The notes under the pieces were generated by a model, which ran no database searches, was not told the origin of the DNA, and saw nothing but the letters and a program-made list of their open reading frames with translations. The position numbers and the translations under genes were made by a program. This document shows positions 24,946 through 37,929 of a DNA stretch of 64,000 nt, in pieces. Position 1 is the stretch's first letter. Every line of letters begins with the position of its first letter. Origin of the DNA: Thermothielavioides terrestris NRRL 8126 (Eukaryota; Ascomycota; Sordariomycetes; Sordariales; Chaetomiaceae); the NCBI RefSeq assembly GCF_000226115.1, contig NC_016459.1:1969501-2033500 (forward strand), written 5' to 3'.

Positions 24946-26071
24946 TTGTCGCCTAATGTCCGCTCTATTCGAGGGAAACGGAAGTTCTTGTTAGATACTA
25001 AAAAGGCTACTATTATTATAGCTCGAAAGGCCGGGGTATCTCGTAAGGCCTTAGCCTCTAATTTCCAATACAGTTTAACCACTATCTCTAACACTTGTAA
25101 ACACTTCGAAGAATGTAGAACCGTTGAAATAAAGCTACGCAGTGGCTAGCCAAAGAAGCTTAACAAAGCCTAGGTTCGATATATAGTCTAGATAGTTAAA
25201 CAGAACCCTCGGATAAGCTAGGTAGCCCTATTAGGGGCCTACCTTCGTCGGGTTGTTAAGAATACTTTATATAAGGTTCTAGGCAAGCATTACCATCGAA
25301 AATTCTATTTGATTAAGAGGATCGCCTTGAACGAAGAAATAGCTGCCCTTTGGCTATAGCATATAAAAGAGTTGAAGAACAGGGTCTAAGATTTGATAGA
25401 GGTATAGCCAAGTGTATTTTAACCCTCTTAGTGGCTCTTATTAACGTGAAAATCAAGGGGCCTACTCCGACGAATCTTCTATTTAAACCGTCCTAGATAC
25501 GCCCAATGGTTAGGTTTTTTGTACCCCTAAGTACAAGTACAATAAAGAGGTTATTAATATCTAGGCTTATATTAAGGCTAAGATTACAATGATAGTATAG
25601 GGGATAATTTAGAAGGGGGGGAGGTCACCTTTAGTAGTAATGACCTAGGATAAGGATTCTCTACGCTAAGGATATATAGCTAATAGCTATATCTAGGCTT
25701 TAGAAGAAGGCCTACTTCCATACTACCGCCCTAGCACCTTTTTCCTCTAAGATAACGCAAAAATCTATACTATAGCTAAGACGAAGGAGTAGTTGGAACG
25801 GCATAGCATCTGGGTCTAGGAGCACCCTCCTCATAGCTTAGATCTCAACCCGATCGAACATATATAGAAGAAAATAAAGGAAATCCTACGTAGAGACTTC
25901 CCTAGCCTATATCTTCTAAAGGATATGGAGGCTAATGGGGCTAAGGTGGCTAATGCATTGCGAGCTACGTAGGAGAGGGTGCCTTAGGAGCTAATCGACC
26001 AGCTAATCGATTTAATGCCTAGGCGCCTACAGGCTATACACAAGGCTAAGGGCTAGTATACAAAGTATTAA
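24946..26071 (+). pseudogene. Tc1/mariner transposase, DD34E type (lightly damaged)
   Basis: The transposase cuts and reinserts the element at TA sites. The N-terminal part (24946-25149) is open and contains a helix-turn-helix: ATIIIARKAGVSRKALASNF. A stop TAG at 25147 and other stops follow, with at least one apparent frame change between about 25410 and 25600. The catalytic part is clear: Asp in QDNAK (codon 25751-25753) and Glu in NPIEH (codon 25856-25858) are separated by exactly 34 codons, the Tc1 DD34E spacing. The first Asp is in the damaged zone and cannot be seen with certainty. The frame ends at TAA 26069-26071. The start at 24946 would be a TTG; the frame is open further upstream except for TAG/TAA stops, so the true start is unknown. 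Confidence 0.85.
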
Positions 26072-26187
26072 AGCCCTGTCAAATAGCTTCAATTTAGTTT
26101 AGAAATAGCCTAGTTTAGCTAGGTATTTGGCTCGCAATTGAAGGATGCAGTGTAGTAGTAGCCGTGTTAGTAGGGTGCTAAGATAGG

Positions 26188-26220
26188 AGTGTAAATCTAC
26201 TTTTTAACTATGATTTTAGC
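26188..26220 (-). repeat. Mariner right terminal inverted repeat
   Basis: Read on the minus strand it begins GCTAAAATCATA and then GTTAAAAAGTAGATTTACACT, matching the left end. Confidence 0.88.
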
Positions 26221-26222
26221 TA

Positions 26223-26903
26223 GATATAAGCTTAGTTTAGAAGCTAGAGTACTATTAGTTTAGCCTATTCTATATTCGGATAATCAAAGATTAGGACACT
26301 TACTTTTTAAAGACTCTAGACAGTATACCTATCTAGACGCTATATCCTCTAAACTATATAAAGAAATTCTTTAAGCTAGATAACGTCTAGCTAGAAGTAG
26401 ATAGGCTAGCCCTGTTCTATTATAGAGAGGAGCGCTATAACAGTAGGCGCTACAACGAGGTTAGCGACGAAGGCTACGACGATAGAGAGCGAGATTCTAC
26501 AAATACACGTTACTCAACGCTTGCCAACGATAGCGAAGGAGAATATAGCGTTGCCAATAGCACTAGCCTCAACTAGGTAAAGGGGGACTATACCTACGTT
26601 TTTACTAGCCTAGATAGCTACACTAATCACCTAAACGAGCTTCCCTACAATAGCGTTATAGTTCTAGACTACAACAAGGTCTATAGTATAAGCGATTATA
26701 GCAATAGAATACTGAGAGAAGACAGTGTAAAGGACGCTATAATTATAGTTGAGGAGGAGGTCCTTAAAGAAGAAACCCTTAGTCGTACTATAGCGCTTTA
26801 GGCTAGCTAAACTCGCTCGACTATAAAAAGAGTAAGGAAGGAGCAACCTCGTTAGGAGCTTATTATCGAAATCCCCTATAGAAAACCACTTAGTTTTTAA
26901 CAT
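26223..26903 (+). pseudogene. B2 pol, part 2: integrase C-terminus and acidic tail
   Basis: The frame resumes after the mariner with a segment resembling the integrase C-terminal region (TLDSIPIQTLYPLNYIKKFF near 26300). About 170 residues rich in Asp, Glu, Ser and Tyr follow (about 26400-26800), then a basic end. Such an acidic tail is not a standard Ty3/gypsy domain and I do not recognise it. The TAG/TAA stop pattern is the same as in the rest of pol. B1 lacks this part through its deletion, so there is no second copy to compare. Confidence 0.65.
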
Positions 26904-26954
26904 TAGCCCTCTAGATATATAGGGATATATATTTTAAAAGAGGGAGAGAACATA

Positions 26955-28370
26955 GAAGCTACTACCTCTAATAGTTTCACTAGCGTTTAGCTATATTTCC
27001 TTTCTAATATCTATTGTTATATTAGTCTTCTATTTACTAATAATATCTCTATTAGCTACGTCTTATTTAGTCTTTGTCTATCTACTGTCTTTCGTTTGTT
27101 TTTAACCTTTAGGACCTTATTCTTTTTCGCTAGTACCTAAGTTTTCTTCCTAAAGGGTAACTCTACTCTTAGGGGCCTTATAATTATTTATACCTTTTTC
27201 TTTTTACTTTTATCCTCTAGACAAATGGTTTCTATTATATAAGACTAAGTTTCTTAGAGCCAAAGTCAAGGCTAAGAAAAATCTACGATTAAAGTATATA
27301 GTCTCTTAATCTACTATCTATAGGCTAAGCTCCTAGACTATATCCTACCCCCTGCCTATCCCTATCTATTATCTTTGTCCCTTAGTAGTATAAGCTCTTA
27401 TAGTTGACCTAGTACTATACTATCTACTCTTTAATAGTATCCTCTAGTAAGATAAACTACTTTTAGTCTACTTTTTCTAAATATAGCTTTAACCTAGGAT
27501 TATTCTTTGAATTATATAGAAGATAGCCCTATAAGATTAAGTCCTAAGCTAGGTGCTTCTAATTATTCCTATAGACGTAAGTCTAAGTATATTCCTTCTC
27601 CGACTAGATATAGTTGGTATACTTGTTAGTAAAGAGAGGAGTAAGAAAAATATAGCTATTAAAGAGCTAAGTTATATAGATTTCCCCGTCTTTATTAAAA
27701 GAAGTCGTTGAACGCTAGTACAACAGTTTATAGCTTTAATAAAGGACTTTGTTACTATAGGAGTATTAGTCTTCCTCTACCTAGAGGGCGAGTATAAAAG
27801 GGAAGCGTAGCACTTACTTATAACCCTAAGCCTAGATTAAGAGAGCCGAAGCTCAGTTTAGATATATAGCGAGATAGTATATCTAACGCCTAAACGGTCT
27901 ACTATTGTAGTGCTCTATATATATTAGATAAAGGACTAAAGTATTATAGTACTATTCAATTATATTAACTAGCCTATCGTTAATATAAATCGATTGCTAT
28001 ATCCTATGCTAATTTTACTAGTTGCTTAGTAGAACCTACTAGATATATAGTAGTCTAACGTTTAGTTAGAAGATTTTGATTATACTATAGATAGCCTTAT
28101 ATTCGACTAAGATCGTAGTATACTCGTTAGTATAGCGTTTATCTTTTAGTATTAGCGAATCCCTTATCTTGCTCTAAACTACCTAGATATACTTCTAGAC
28201 TATAAAAATGTTCGTCTTTAGCACTAGCGAAAGATCGATCCAATAGTTCGTAATCCTATATAACAATAGCCTCTAGTCGTCTACTTTATTAGTGATTTCC
28301 TATAAAACGTTGTAGGTATATCAGTTGTTCGATATCTTAGTTTTTAGGTTGCGAATTCGTATATAGGAGC
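26955..28370 (-). pseudogene. Antisense reading frame of family B, copy in B2
   Basis: This minus-strand frame corresponds to the plus-strand frame at 10293-11690 in B1 and aligns with it until B1 is cut by element D. It runs against gag-pol and shares an upstream region with the Ulp1-like gene that starts on the other strand near 28500, so the two could be divergently expressed. The encoded protein is hydrophilic, with a Lys/Arg/Gln-rich C-terminal half and no motif I can name. Its conservation in two independent insertions argues that it belongs to the family. Confidence 0.55.
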
Positions 28371-28559
28371 TATATACGAATTTAAAAGGGAAGTAGAAGA
28401 CCAAACTACTAAGAACCTAATCTACCTAGAGAGATGAGGGCACTAGAATAAAGTAGCGAAAAGGTTAGAGGAAGGAAATAGTTCTAGGATAGCGAGAAAG
28501 AAAGGAAGGCCTTAAGAATTTAGAAGGCGAATAGTCTTTTCTAGCCTATCTCTAGCTAA

Positions 28560-30614
28560 TTAATAAGCATTATAGGCTTTATCTATTTTCTTTTACCTAA
28601 ATTAGAAAAGAGCTAAGTAGCCCTTCTACCTTTAAAGGCTTGCCTACCCCCTTTTCTCGATCCTCCCACTAGCTTTCTTATAATTAACCATTTCTTTCGC
28701 CTTACCTACTATACCTTAGATTTTCTTATAATCGCTTTAATTGGTCTAGATCTTTTTGTCTAAAGAGCGACTTTTCTATCGAACTAAATTTTTACATACT
28801 ATCGTAAGCATTACTATAAGTCGTTGTAAGATTCCTAATTTTATAGAGCCTATATAATCTCAAGCTAATATAATTGCTGTCCTAAGATAGAAGTAGTTGC
28901 TTAGAGAGCTTAAGTTTTATATACTACTAGGTTTATAGAGGCCTACTAGAGATAGCGATTAAGCAAAGCATTATACCTCCTTTGTAGGGCAAGAGCTAGA
29001 CTTAAAGATGCTAAGTTACCCTAGGGAGACTAGTCCTAAGCTTTTTCTATTTCTATAGACCCTAAAGAAGTATCTATAAGATATAATTAACTAGTGGCCT
29101 AACTAGATTCAAAGCCTTTAGCTTAGCGTAAACCCTAAGATTATAAGCTACTTATTTCTAAGCTAGCTAGAGGGAAGATATACAATAGATCGGTTTTTTA
29201 AGATTAGTTTCGTAGATATAGGTATTTTACTCTTCGATATAGAAGGTATACTACTCGCTAAGGAATAGCTAGAGGGCTAGATAATCCTAGATATTATATA
29301 GTTTTTCTTTTATCCTTATAAGGACTATCTCTAGTTCTACCTATAGCCTGTCTTAGATACTAGTCCTATACCAAAGGAGTTCTACTAGTCTAACTAGAAG
29401 GTCATTATCAACTATTGTCGTTTCTAAGTCTTCTTTTGCTTCGTCGACGGAAGGCATTAAGCTATTATAATCTTCAACTAAGTTATAGGCTAGCTTTACT
29501 ACTTCGACTCTATACTTAAGAGTATAAAGATATATATCGATATCTTATTAGAGGTCTAGATCGCCTTCTAGTCCGTCTATAGGTTCCCTTAGTCGTAGCT
29601 ATATAAGGAGATAATCGTCTATTGTCTTTAGCAAAGTATAGGTTAGGAGTATAGATAGTTCGCCCTAGAGTTTATATAGGCTTTTCTTTAAAAGCTCTAG
29701 CCCTACCTTCTAGATAGACTAATATAATTTAAAATGCTCTAGCTCCGATTATATTAAAGAGATAGTAAAAAGGTTGTATAGCAATATATATTGTATTTAT
29801 AGTTAGAGGCTTATAGAAATACTCTTAGTACCTTTAAAGATTATTTATTCTATATTAAAGGAATCCCTTCGTTATAGTAGAACAAAGGTAAGACGTATAA
29901 GCTCTATCTAGACCTATTGTCCTTGACCTAAGAACCTATATAGCCTATACTCTCGGAGTACAACGAAGACAAGGTGATCAAAGTCCTCTAGGGCGATAAC
30001 GTATTTATATCTAATAAGCTAAATATTCCTAAGCTCGACGACCTACCTATATATATCTATAACTATTTTAGCGATATAGAGCTTAGGATCTTAGCTATAT
30101 ACTTAATAGCATTTAAGTAAGCTTAGATCTCTAACTAGAGTAAAAAGGGACTAATCGCTATTATATAGCTAATCTTTATACCTTAATCAAAGTAAGAGGT
30201 AGTATACTAAATGTACTACTATAGGATCGTAGAGCTCCTATTAGATAGATAGCTAAGTAGCGAGCTATCTTTGTAAAACTCTATAGACGACTTTAGACAA
30301 TAGTTGTAAACTATATTTTTAGTATCTAGGGCTATTTTACTACTTCGACTAAAGGACTAAAATACTATTTTAGGACTATCAGTTATATCAGTTATACTAG
30401 CAGAGAATCTTAACAATATATCAACCTAGGCGAACGTTGAGGCTAAGATTATAGAGATTACTATAATATAGGCGACTACGACTTAAAGGCTCGTCGACGT
30501 CCCTATAGACAAGTTCAACTAGGAGTATCTCCTTAGCAGTATATAAGTCAAAAAGCTTAGGGCCCTAGTATAGGCGGCACTTAGGATAATAGCACTCGAT
30601 CTCTACCTCTAGGA
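28560..30614 (+). pseudogene. Ulp1/C48 protease-like gene carried by B2, part 1 (RIP-damaged)
   Basis: Frame 1 is continuous to the GypA insertion point with only TAG/TAA stops, and it resumes in the same frame at 48776. The middle part resembles the catalytic region of Ulp1-type SUMO proteases (C48). It shows His in GRH followed by AIIIF (codon 29455-29457), Asp in YYFDS (29506-29508), a CLQQS-like segment near 29627, and EYRQFALEFI, where family members have a catalytic Cys followed by Gly. Here the codon is TAT (29650-29652), one G-to-A change from Cys TGT. Ulp1 enzymes process or remove SUMO. The N-terminal limit is uncertain. Similarity is judged by eye, so the family call is moderate. 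Confidence 0.55.
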
Positions 30615-31000
30615 TGTGACGGCATAGCACGTTGACCACCGTCACATGACTCGTGTACAGACCTGTCACGTGACTACACACTTACGTAACCTCCTGAGTT
30701 GGTGGATTTATAGGATTCGAGTCGACTTCTAGATTAGGAAGGAGGGGTTGACTTACCGATAAGGAAAAATATGCTAATAAGGCGAACTACGTCTTACCCC
30801 GCAATATATAGACTTTATAGCCCTACTGCAAATTGTAGCCCTACTACAAATTATCTATATATACTACCTAAGGTATTTGAATATAGTTTTCCACCTATAT
30901 ATTGATAGTTTTCCTCTTTCTCTTTAGACTTAAAGTCTTTGTTAATCGAGGATCAATTTAGCTACGAGTTATCTAGCACTTGTTTTGCCTTACTATAACA
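30615..31000 (+). repeat. GypA copy 2, 5' LTR
   Basis: This 386-bp LTR keeps the intact TGTGACGG start and ends TATAACA. The 18-bp internal duplication seen in copy 1 is present. The leader at 31001-31309 is noncoding, as in copy 1. Confidence 0.94.
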
Positions 31001-31309
31001 TTACTTTAAGTCTCTCTACTATAGGCCTACGAAGGCGATATAATATCTAATATAGTCTTTCTCGATAGGACTAGTTTGGTTAGCTAGGGAACTCGAATCT
31101 CCGATAGAACCTTCGACTTGCCGACAGTATAGTACGATAGGTTGGCTAGGAACCAATTGGCACCGAGGACAAACCGTCAAGTATACAATAGGTTGCTAAT
31201 AGCGAAGCAACCTCTAATCGATTAGCAGCAAGTAGTACGATCACCTTGTCGAGGCGATTCAACTATATCGATTGATAGAAGAAGTCCTGAAAGAGGTACG
31301 ATACCGATA

Positions 31310-33108
31310 ATGGTTTGTAAGACAGAGAATATAGGTTATACTCCTAGGTCTATTGAATAGGGCTAGAATACCTAGAAGATTGATCTAGTAGATCTCTACG
31401 AATTTAACATAGAAGGTAATTGAAGTACTTAAATTCGATTGAAGATTAGCGATTTAACTCCGTTTAGCTTTTAAACCTAAATAACTACCGATTTAATCAA
31501 GGAATATAAACTTATAAATCCTATTTCTAAGTTTTTTAATCGAATTAGCTAGATCAAGTATTTAGCTAAAGAATAGAAGATAGATTTGATTAAGCGTTAT
31601 CTAAGGTTTAAAAATAAGTATATTGCTATTACTTATTTCCCTTAGGATAACGAACTGATCGTTCCTAAAGAGATCTAACCGTTGAGTATCGAATAGGTCA
31701 ATCAGTTATAAAGCGACGATCTTATTAAAATGATTTAATCGATCATTGTATAGTATAATATAGTAATTGGATAGGCTATAGCTCTATAAGTTACCTATAA
31801 TACGCTAGCTAATTCGATAGCAATACTATTTATAAAGGTTTAGTAGTTTAAGTAAGAACAAGGCAATATCCCCGACTCTAAAGAACTTTCTACTTTATAT
31901 ACCTAAGTCGAGATACTCTTATACAATAAGATAGTATTAGAAGACGAAAGGACGGAACTCTTTAAGAAGATTGCTAATATAATCGATCTATAGGGCTAAG
32001 CTATACCTTTGACCTAAATTGAACTAATATAAACCAAGATATATATAGAGTTATATAACCTTGATCGTCTAATCCCAACGACTAAAAAGACTTTTAAACC
32101 TATAACCTATATAAAAACTATAAAGATTATTAACCTTAAGAAGTTTATCGATAGTAAAGACTTAAAGTATTTAGTCTAGAAGGTAGCTATATTTTAGAAG
32201 ATCAAAGGGAACTATAAATTGTTTCTAATAGAGGATTTGAAATTCAGATATATAATGTCCTTTATTGGTAGTAAAGTAATAAAGGCTTTTATACCCTATC
32301 TCAAGGAGAATATAGTAAAGCTAATCACTAATCTTAACAAGTTATTCGACTTCCTAGACGGATTTTATCCTGATTCTATCAAACTCCGTTATATAAAGAA
32401 CGATTTTATAGTCCTAAAGATAGGATCTACGCTCTATTGTAAGTTCTTTACTAAGTTTATCTACTTTACTACTAAGTCTAAGAAACCTAAAGACGAGTAG
32501 AAAGAAGAATTCTATACTTAACTCTTTTAGAGCCTATATTTCTAGATAGCAAGAGACCTAGTTGATCTAAATATTAGCTTTAACGACTTTACTTGCCTTG
32601 GACACTAGTTCTCCTTACTCTAGGAGATGGCTAAGAAGGATTAGAAAGACGGAAAATCTAGTTTACTAGAATCTAGACAACTAAATAGAGGAATAGCTCC
32701 TATAAAGAAGAAAGAAAAGACCCTTTAGCTAGATAGTTCCAATAGAGGCAAAGCTAAATTAGAATCTCCTAGGCTCTCTTAGAAGGAGTATAATACCCTA
32801 AAAGAGGAGGGCAAATGCTTCTATTGCTAGGAGACTAGTTATATAAAAGTATAATACCTAAAATATATTATAGCTATAATTAAGAAGATAGAGATAGACC
32901 TAGAGAAAATAATGAACTTAGTTAAAGAAAATAAGACTAAGACTATCGAATCAAAAAACTAAGAGCCCTAAGGAAAGTAGACTCTAGTTTAGGGCTAGAT
33001 ATTAGGTTAGTAATTACCTAGATAGACCTTTAGTAGCTTATAGGCGGTCAAAGTCTCTCTTTCCCTTATATATTAGGTATTAATAGAACTAATATTACTA
33101 TTATTATA
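31310..33108 (+). pseudogene. GypA copy 2 gag (RIP-damaged)
   Basis: The ATG at 31310 matches the start in copy 1. The conserved capsid-like block with FIGSKVIKAFIPYL begins near 32258; the open stretch 32219-32500 is only a fragment of this gene. The zinc knuckle near 32810-32855 keeps CFYC, but the His is Tyr and the last Cys is lost. Stops are TAG/TAA. Confidence 0.85.
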
Positions 33109-36100
33109 CTCGTTAACTCTAGAGTAAATAGATATACCTTCCTTAATTGAACCTATATAAAGCGAATCGCTAAGAAACTTAGCGTTGAGGGGACACTATT
33201 TGAGACTCCAATCTCTATAAAAGACTTCTAAGGCCAATCTATAGACCCTATCGACTCGATCCTAAGACTTAACCTCCGAATTAATAGGAGAATATAGAAG
33301 GATACTCTATTCTTAGCCTTCGATATAGGGAAGGAGCATTAGCTATTACTAGGCTAATAGTAGCTCGCTTACTATAATATTCTACTAGATATTCGCTAAT
33401 ATCGACTAATTTAGTCTAAAGATAAACTATATAATCTAGAATAGAATTATATCTTTAAGATTCTTTATAACTCCTTTGTTCCTAAGGTACTAAACCCTAA
33501 ATACTAAAAGGATATTAAATAGAGAGACTAAATGATAAAACGTTAAGATCAATATTAGAAGGCTTAATAGCAACTACAAATACTAAAGTATAGAGAAACA
33601 CTTTTTAAACCTTTACCTAACAAATCCTATTAATTAGCATAATCTACTAAAGATCTAAGAATATATTGATTAGTATAACCTAAGATAAGCCTAGGATTAT
33701 ACTAATCGGTATAACTCGAAGTCTCTAAAATGTATACTACTAAGAGCAATTTTACTAAACCCCTTAAGAAACCCCTTTAGAAGGTATCGTTCAAAGGTAT
33801 ATAGGACGATAGCCTTTAGAAGATAGACTAAGCACTAAAGAGAAAGGAATTTATCCCCCTAAGAACCTATATTCGACCTATAACATCTAAGGAAGAGAAG
33901 GAATAAGCTACCTTCTAGGTAGAAGAGGGCGAGCGACTATAGATTCTAGAAGACCTAATTAAAGCTATAGTCATCTCTACTATAGCCTTTAATAAAATGT
34001 TCTTTAAAGGAAATTAATAAGGGAATTCTATATTAGGGTTCATTATAATTGCCTAGATCGACTGAGCTATCGAGGCTAAAAAGACTAGTAAACTCCTTAA
34101 CGACGAGGACAAAGAGGTCTAAGCCTAAGTCGAGGAAGTGATTACAAAGTACCTTTACTTTATCGAATTTGTCGATATATTCTTGAAAAAGGAATCTAAC
34201 GAGATACTACTAAGACGCGAATACAACTATAAGATTAAACTCATTAGACCGCTACCCTAGCGAGTAAGCCCTCTATACTCCTATATCCTCGACTAGCTAG
34301 AGACTATAAAAAAGTACCTAGTTGAGAACCTATAGAAGGGTTTTATCGAGCTAAGTACTACCTTATATAGCTCCTCTATACTCTTTGCTATTAAAGGAGA
34401 TAGGACCTAGAGATTTTATATCGACTACTAAGCTTTGAATAAGGTTATCGTTAAAGACCACTATCTACTACCCTATATTGATGAAACTTTATAATAATTG
34501 GGAAATGCTAAAATCTTTACTAAGATCGATATCTAGTAAGCCTTCTACTGAATTCGACTTGCCCTTAGAAGCGAAGACTTAACAATCTTCTAAACCTAAT
34601 ATAGTTAATTCTACTATAAGGTCCTACTATTTAGCCTATATAATAGACCTACTACCTTCTAGCGATTTATTAATTCCTAGTTCTTTAAATACCTTGATAT
34701 ATTTATAACCGCCTATATCGATAACCTAATTATCTACTTTTAGAATAAGGAAGAGCACTATAAATATATATAGCTTATCCTCTAGAAGCTATATAAAGTA
34801 GGTCTCTAAGCGGACATTAAGAAATACAAATTCTACACTATTGAAACCAAGTTCCTTAGGTTTATCGTCAGTATTGAAGGCGTCTAAATAGACTTAAAGA
34901 AGATTAAGACAATAGTTTCTTAGGACTAACCTACTACTATATAGGGAGTATAAGCCTTCCTTAGATTCTACAACTTTTACCACTAATTTATCTATAAGTA
35001 TAGAAGGATTATATGTCCCCTATAGCGCCTAACTATTAAGGGAAAACCGTTCAAATAGACTAAAGAGTATAAGGAAGTCTTCTAAGAACTTAAAAGGCGA
35101 ATAACCAATACTCTACTCCTTAAACACTATAATTCTACTAAAGAGAGCTAAATCGAAGTCGACGTATCTAGTAGAGTCGTAGCTAGAGTCTTCTAATAGA
35201 AATACAACGATAGTTAGTACCTCGTTATATTCTTTTTAAGAACGATGTCTAGACTAGAAAGCAATTACCCTATCTACGACAAGGAGCTCCTTGCTATTGT
35301 ATATACTATTAAAGAATAGTATCTAATACTACTTAGCCTCTAATAGTAGTTCGACATTTTATTCGACTACTATATATTATAATACTTTATATAGAAGAGG
35401 CTACTTAATATATAATAAGCTAGATAGGCTAAGCTCCTCTTTGCCCTAGATTTTCAAATCGTCTACCGACCTAGTAAGTAGAACGCTATTGCCAATACCC
35501 TATTCTATAAGGCCAAGGAGCTTGCTACCTAGAAAGAAGTCTAAGAAGCTTACTATACCTAGACGGTCCTCCCTAAGAGCAAGCTAGACCTATAGATTTT
35601 AGAGGAGCTAGAGTTATCGCCTAAGGAGCTCGCTAAGTACAACTTATAGTATATAATCTATTAAATTGAAGCCAACGAATCCAAGCTATCTCGCCTATAA
35701 CGATTCGAAGGATATAAACTAGTAAATACTATCCTTAAAGCGAACTAGGAGAGCAAAGCCCTAAAGAGTTTTCGAGAGCTTGCCTACTAGAATAATACTA
35801 ACTAGGCTCTAAGCGACAGTAGCCTTCTACTAAAGGGAGGAAGGCTAACAGTTCTACTAGATAGTTATCTACGAACCTACCTATTAGCTAAGATCTATAA
35901 CTAGATCTCTATAGCCTACTTAGGTAGGAATAAAATATAAGAGTTAGTCTAGAGACAATACTTTTAGCTAGAGTAAATAGGAGATATCGATAGATTCGTT
36001 AAGAATTGCTAGACCTGCCGACGTTCTTATATACCCTATAACAAGCTACTAAGCCACTTTAAGCCCTTAGAAGTCCCTATAAGACCTTGGTAGTACGTTA

Positions 36101-37546
36101 CTATAGACTTCTACGCAATGCCCTAAAATAAGTTGGGCTACGATTAAGTCTTTATCGTAGTAGACCACCTAGGGAAGTATAGCTATTTACTCCCCTACTA
36201 TAAGACTACTACTACTAAAGAGATAGTGCAACTCTACTACTAGTATATTTAGTATACCTATAGAGCCTTAGAATCAATTACTTTAGACTAAGGCCCTTAG
36301 TTTATTTTAATATTCTAGGATAAGTTCTATAAGATCCTTAGAATTAACCTACACCTCTCTTCTTCGAAGTACCCCTAGACAGATAGATAGACCGAATTTA
36401 TAAATCAATACCTCGACTAGCGTCTACGCCCCTTTATTAACTATTTCTAAGACAATTGGTTAGAATTACTATCTACAATAGATTTTACTTAAGCTATTTT
36501 ACTCTACTTATCTACTAGCTTTACCTTATTTAAGGTCGAGACTAGTATACTCCTCTAGATAATCTATAATTAGTAGGAATATACTTAAGAATTCAATAGC
36601 GTTAAAGACAAGCTTAATTATATTAAAGTATAGAAAATGCTCTTTAAAATTAATTCTACTATCTAATTCGCTAAAGAAAGTATATAGAAAGCCTAGAAAG
36701 CCTAAAAGTAGTAAGTAGATAAGTATTAGTAGCTAGAAGAATTTGAAGTTGGTTAGGAGGTCTACGTTATAAAGGGCCATTAGTAGATGAACCGACTAAA
36801 CAATAAGCTCGACTATCTAGTCGCTAGGCCTTTTTCAATTATTGCTAAGAAGGGTCATTCCTATAAGCTAAAGCTACCTAAGACCTAGAAGATATACCTA
36901 ATATTTACCTTAGATCGACTCCGAAAGGCATCGAATAACCCGTTACTAGGTTAGGAACCCTAGCCTAAGCCGCTAATTAAGGTAGATAGCGAATTGGAAT
37001 AGTAAGTCAAAAAGATTTTTACCTCCTAGATATTTAAAGGAAAACTCTAGTATTACGTTTAATAGATCAGTTGGGGCAAGGACCCTAAATAGTACGACAC
37101 TACTAATTTTAAAAATATACTATACCGCCTTTGGGAGTTCTATAAGGAATTCCCCTATATAGCTAGACCACCTTAGCGATTGCTATAATAGCTAAAAGCT
37201 TATAAGGAGGATTACTTCGATAATGAATACCTAGATAATAACCTACTAGTATCTAAAGGACAATGCGATCCAACTCGATCTAGGAGACGTTATATATATA
37301 TATAAACCTATTATAAGGTTGTAGGATGATATTTTATCTTAGCTCCCTCGTATACCTACTAGCCTAGATGTAGTATCTTATATAGCCTAGTAGGCTATAG
37401 GGCAGATTTTCGAGTCCTATAGAACTTAATTGTATAAACTTCGTAAAAAATAGGCTTATAAGCCAATTCTTCTAATTACTAATAGCTAGCGGAGGACCGC
37501 AACGTATCCGTTGTATAGGTACGACGCTTTTTCGAAGGGGGGGTGA
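33109..37546 (+). pseudogene. GypA copy 2 pol with chromodomain (RIP-damaged)
   Basis: The domain order is as in copy 1, shifted by 30139: protease about 33109-33379, RT about 34250-34780, RNase H about 35130-35490, integrase about 35970-36700, chromodomain about 37004-37190. The RT box reads YIDNLIIY near 34712. The integrase knuckle is better preserved than in copy 1 (CQTCRRSY near 36010). The polypurine G-run lies just before 37547. Confidence 0.9.
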
Positions 37547-37929
37547 TATAACAATATAGTACGCTAACCACCGTTATATGACTTGCGTATAGACCTGTTA
37601 TATAACTATACACTTATATAACCTCCTAAGTTAGTGGATTTATAGGATTTGAGTCGACTTCTAGATTAGGAAGGAGGGGTTGACTTACTGATAAGGAAAA
37701 ATGTGCTAATAAGGCGAACCACGTCTTACCCCGCAATATATAGACTTTGTAGCCCTATTGCAAATTGTAGCCCTACTGCAAATTGTCTATACGTACTACC
37801 TAAGGTATTTGAGTATAGTTTTCTACCTATATGTTGATAGTTTTCCTCTCTCTCCTTAGACTTGAAGTCTTCGTCAATCGAGGATCAATTTAGCTGCGAG
37901 TCATCTAGCACTTGTTTTGCCTTGCCATA
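37547..37929 (+). repeat. GypA copy 2, 3' LTR, first 383 bases
   Basis: The LTR breaks at CCATA, a RIP-altered form of CCGTG. The duplicated target CCGTG reappears at 48768-48772 and the last three LTR bases at 48773-48775. This fixes the insertion of element E exactly. Confidence 0.92.

Larger units (their letters stand above)
24795..26220 (+). mobile_element. Tc1/mariner element, 1426 bp, inserted in B2 integrase
   Basis: This is a complete DNA transposon flanked by the TA duplication expected for the family (24793-24794 and 26221-26222). It has imperfect terminal inverted repeats of about 33 bp sharing GTTAAAAAGTAGATTTACACT. Removing it and one TA restores the B2 integrase frame (VYNNV then DISLV). 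Base composition is less AT-skewed and stops are fewer than in B2, so it probably arrived later or suffered less RIP. Confidence 0.93.

Noticed and set aside
26925..26960. The purine run AAAAGAGGGAGAGA as the 3' end of the B element
   Set aside because: What follows is not the B LTR, and a polypurine tract with the real 3' LTR is at 49221-49233.
10288..28370. One segmental inverted duplication (large palindrome) of the host chromosome
   Set aside because: The LTR pieces, the 4-bp ATAT/ATAC duplication and the missing 67 bases at 49720-49786 are explained by two separate B insertions, one inside the other.
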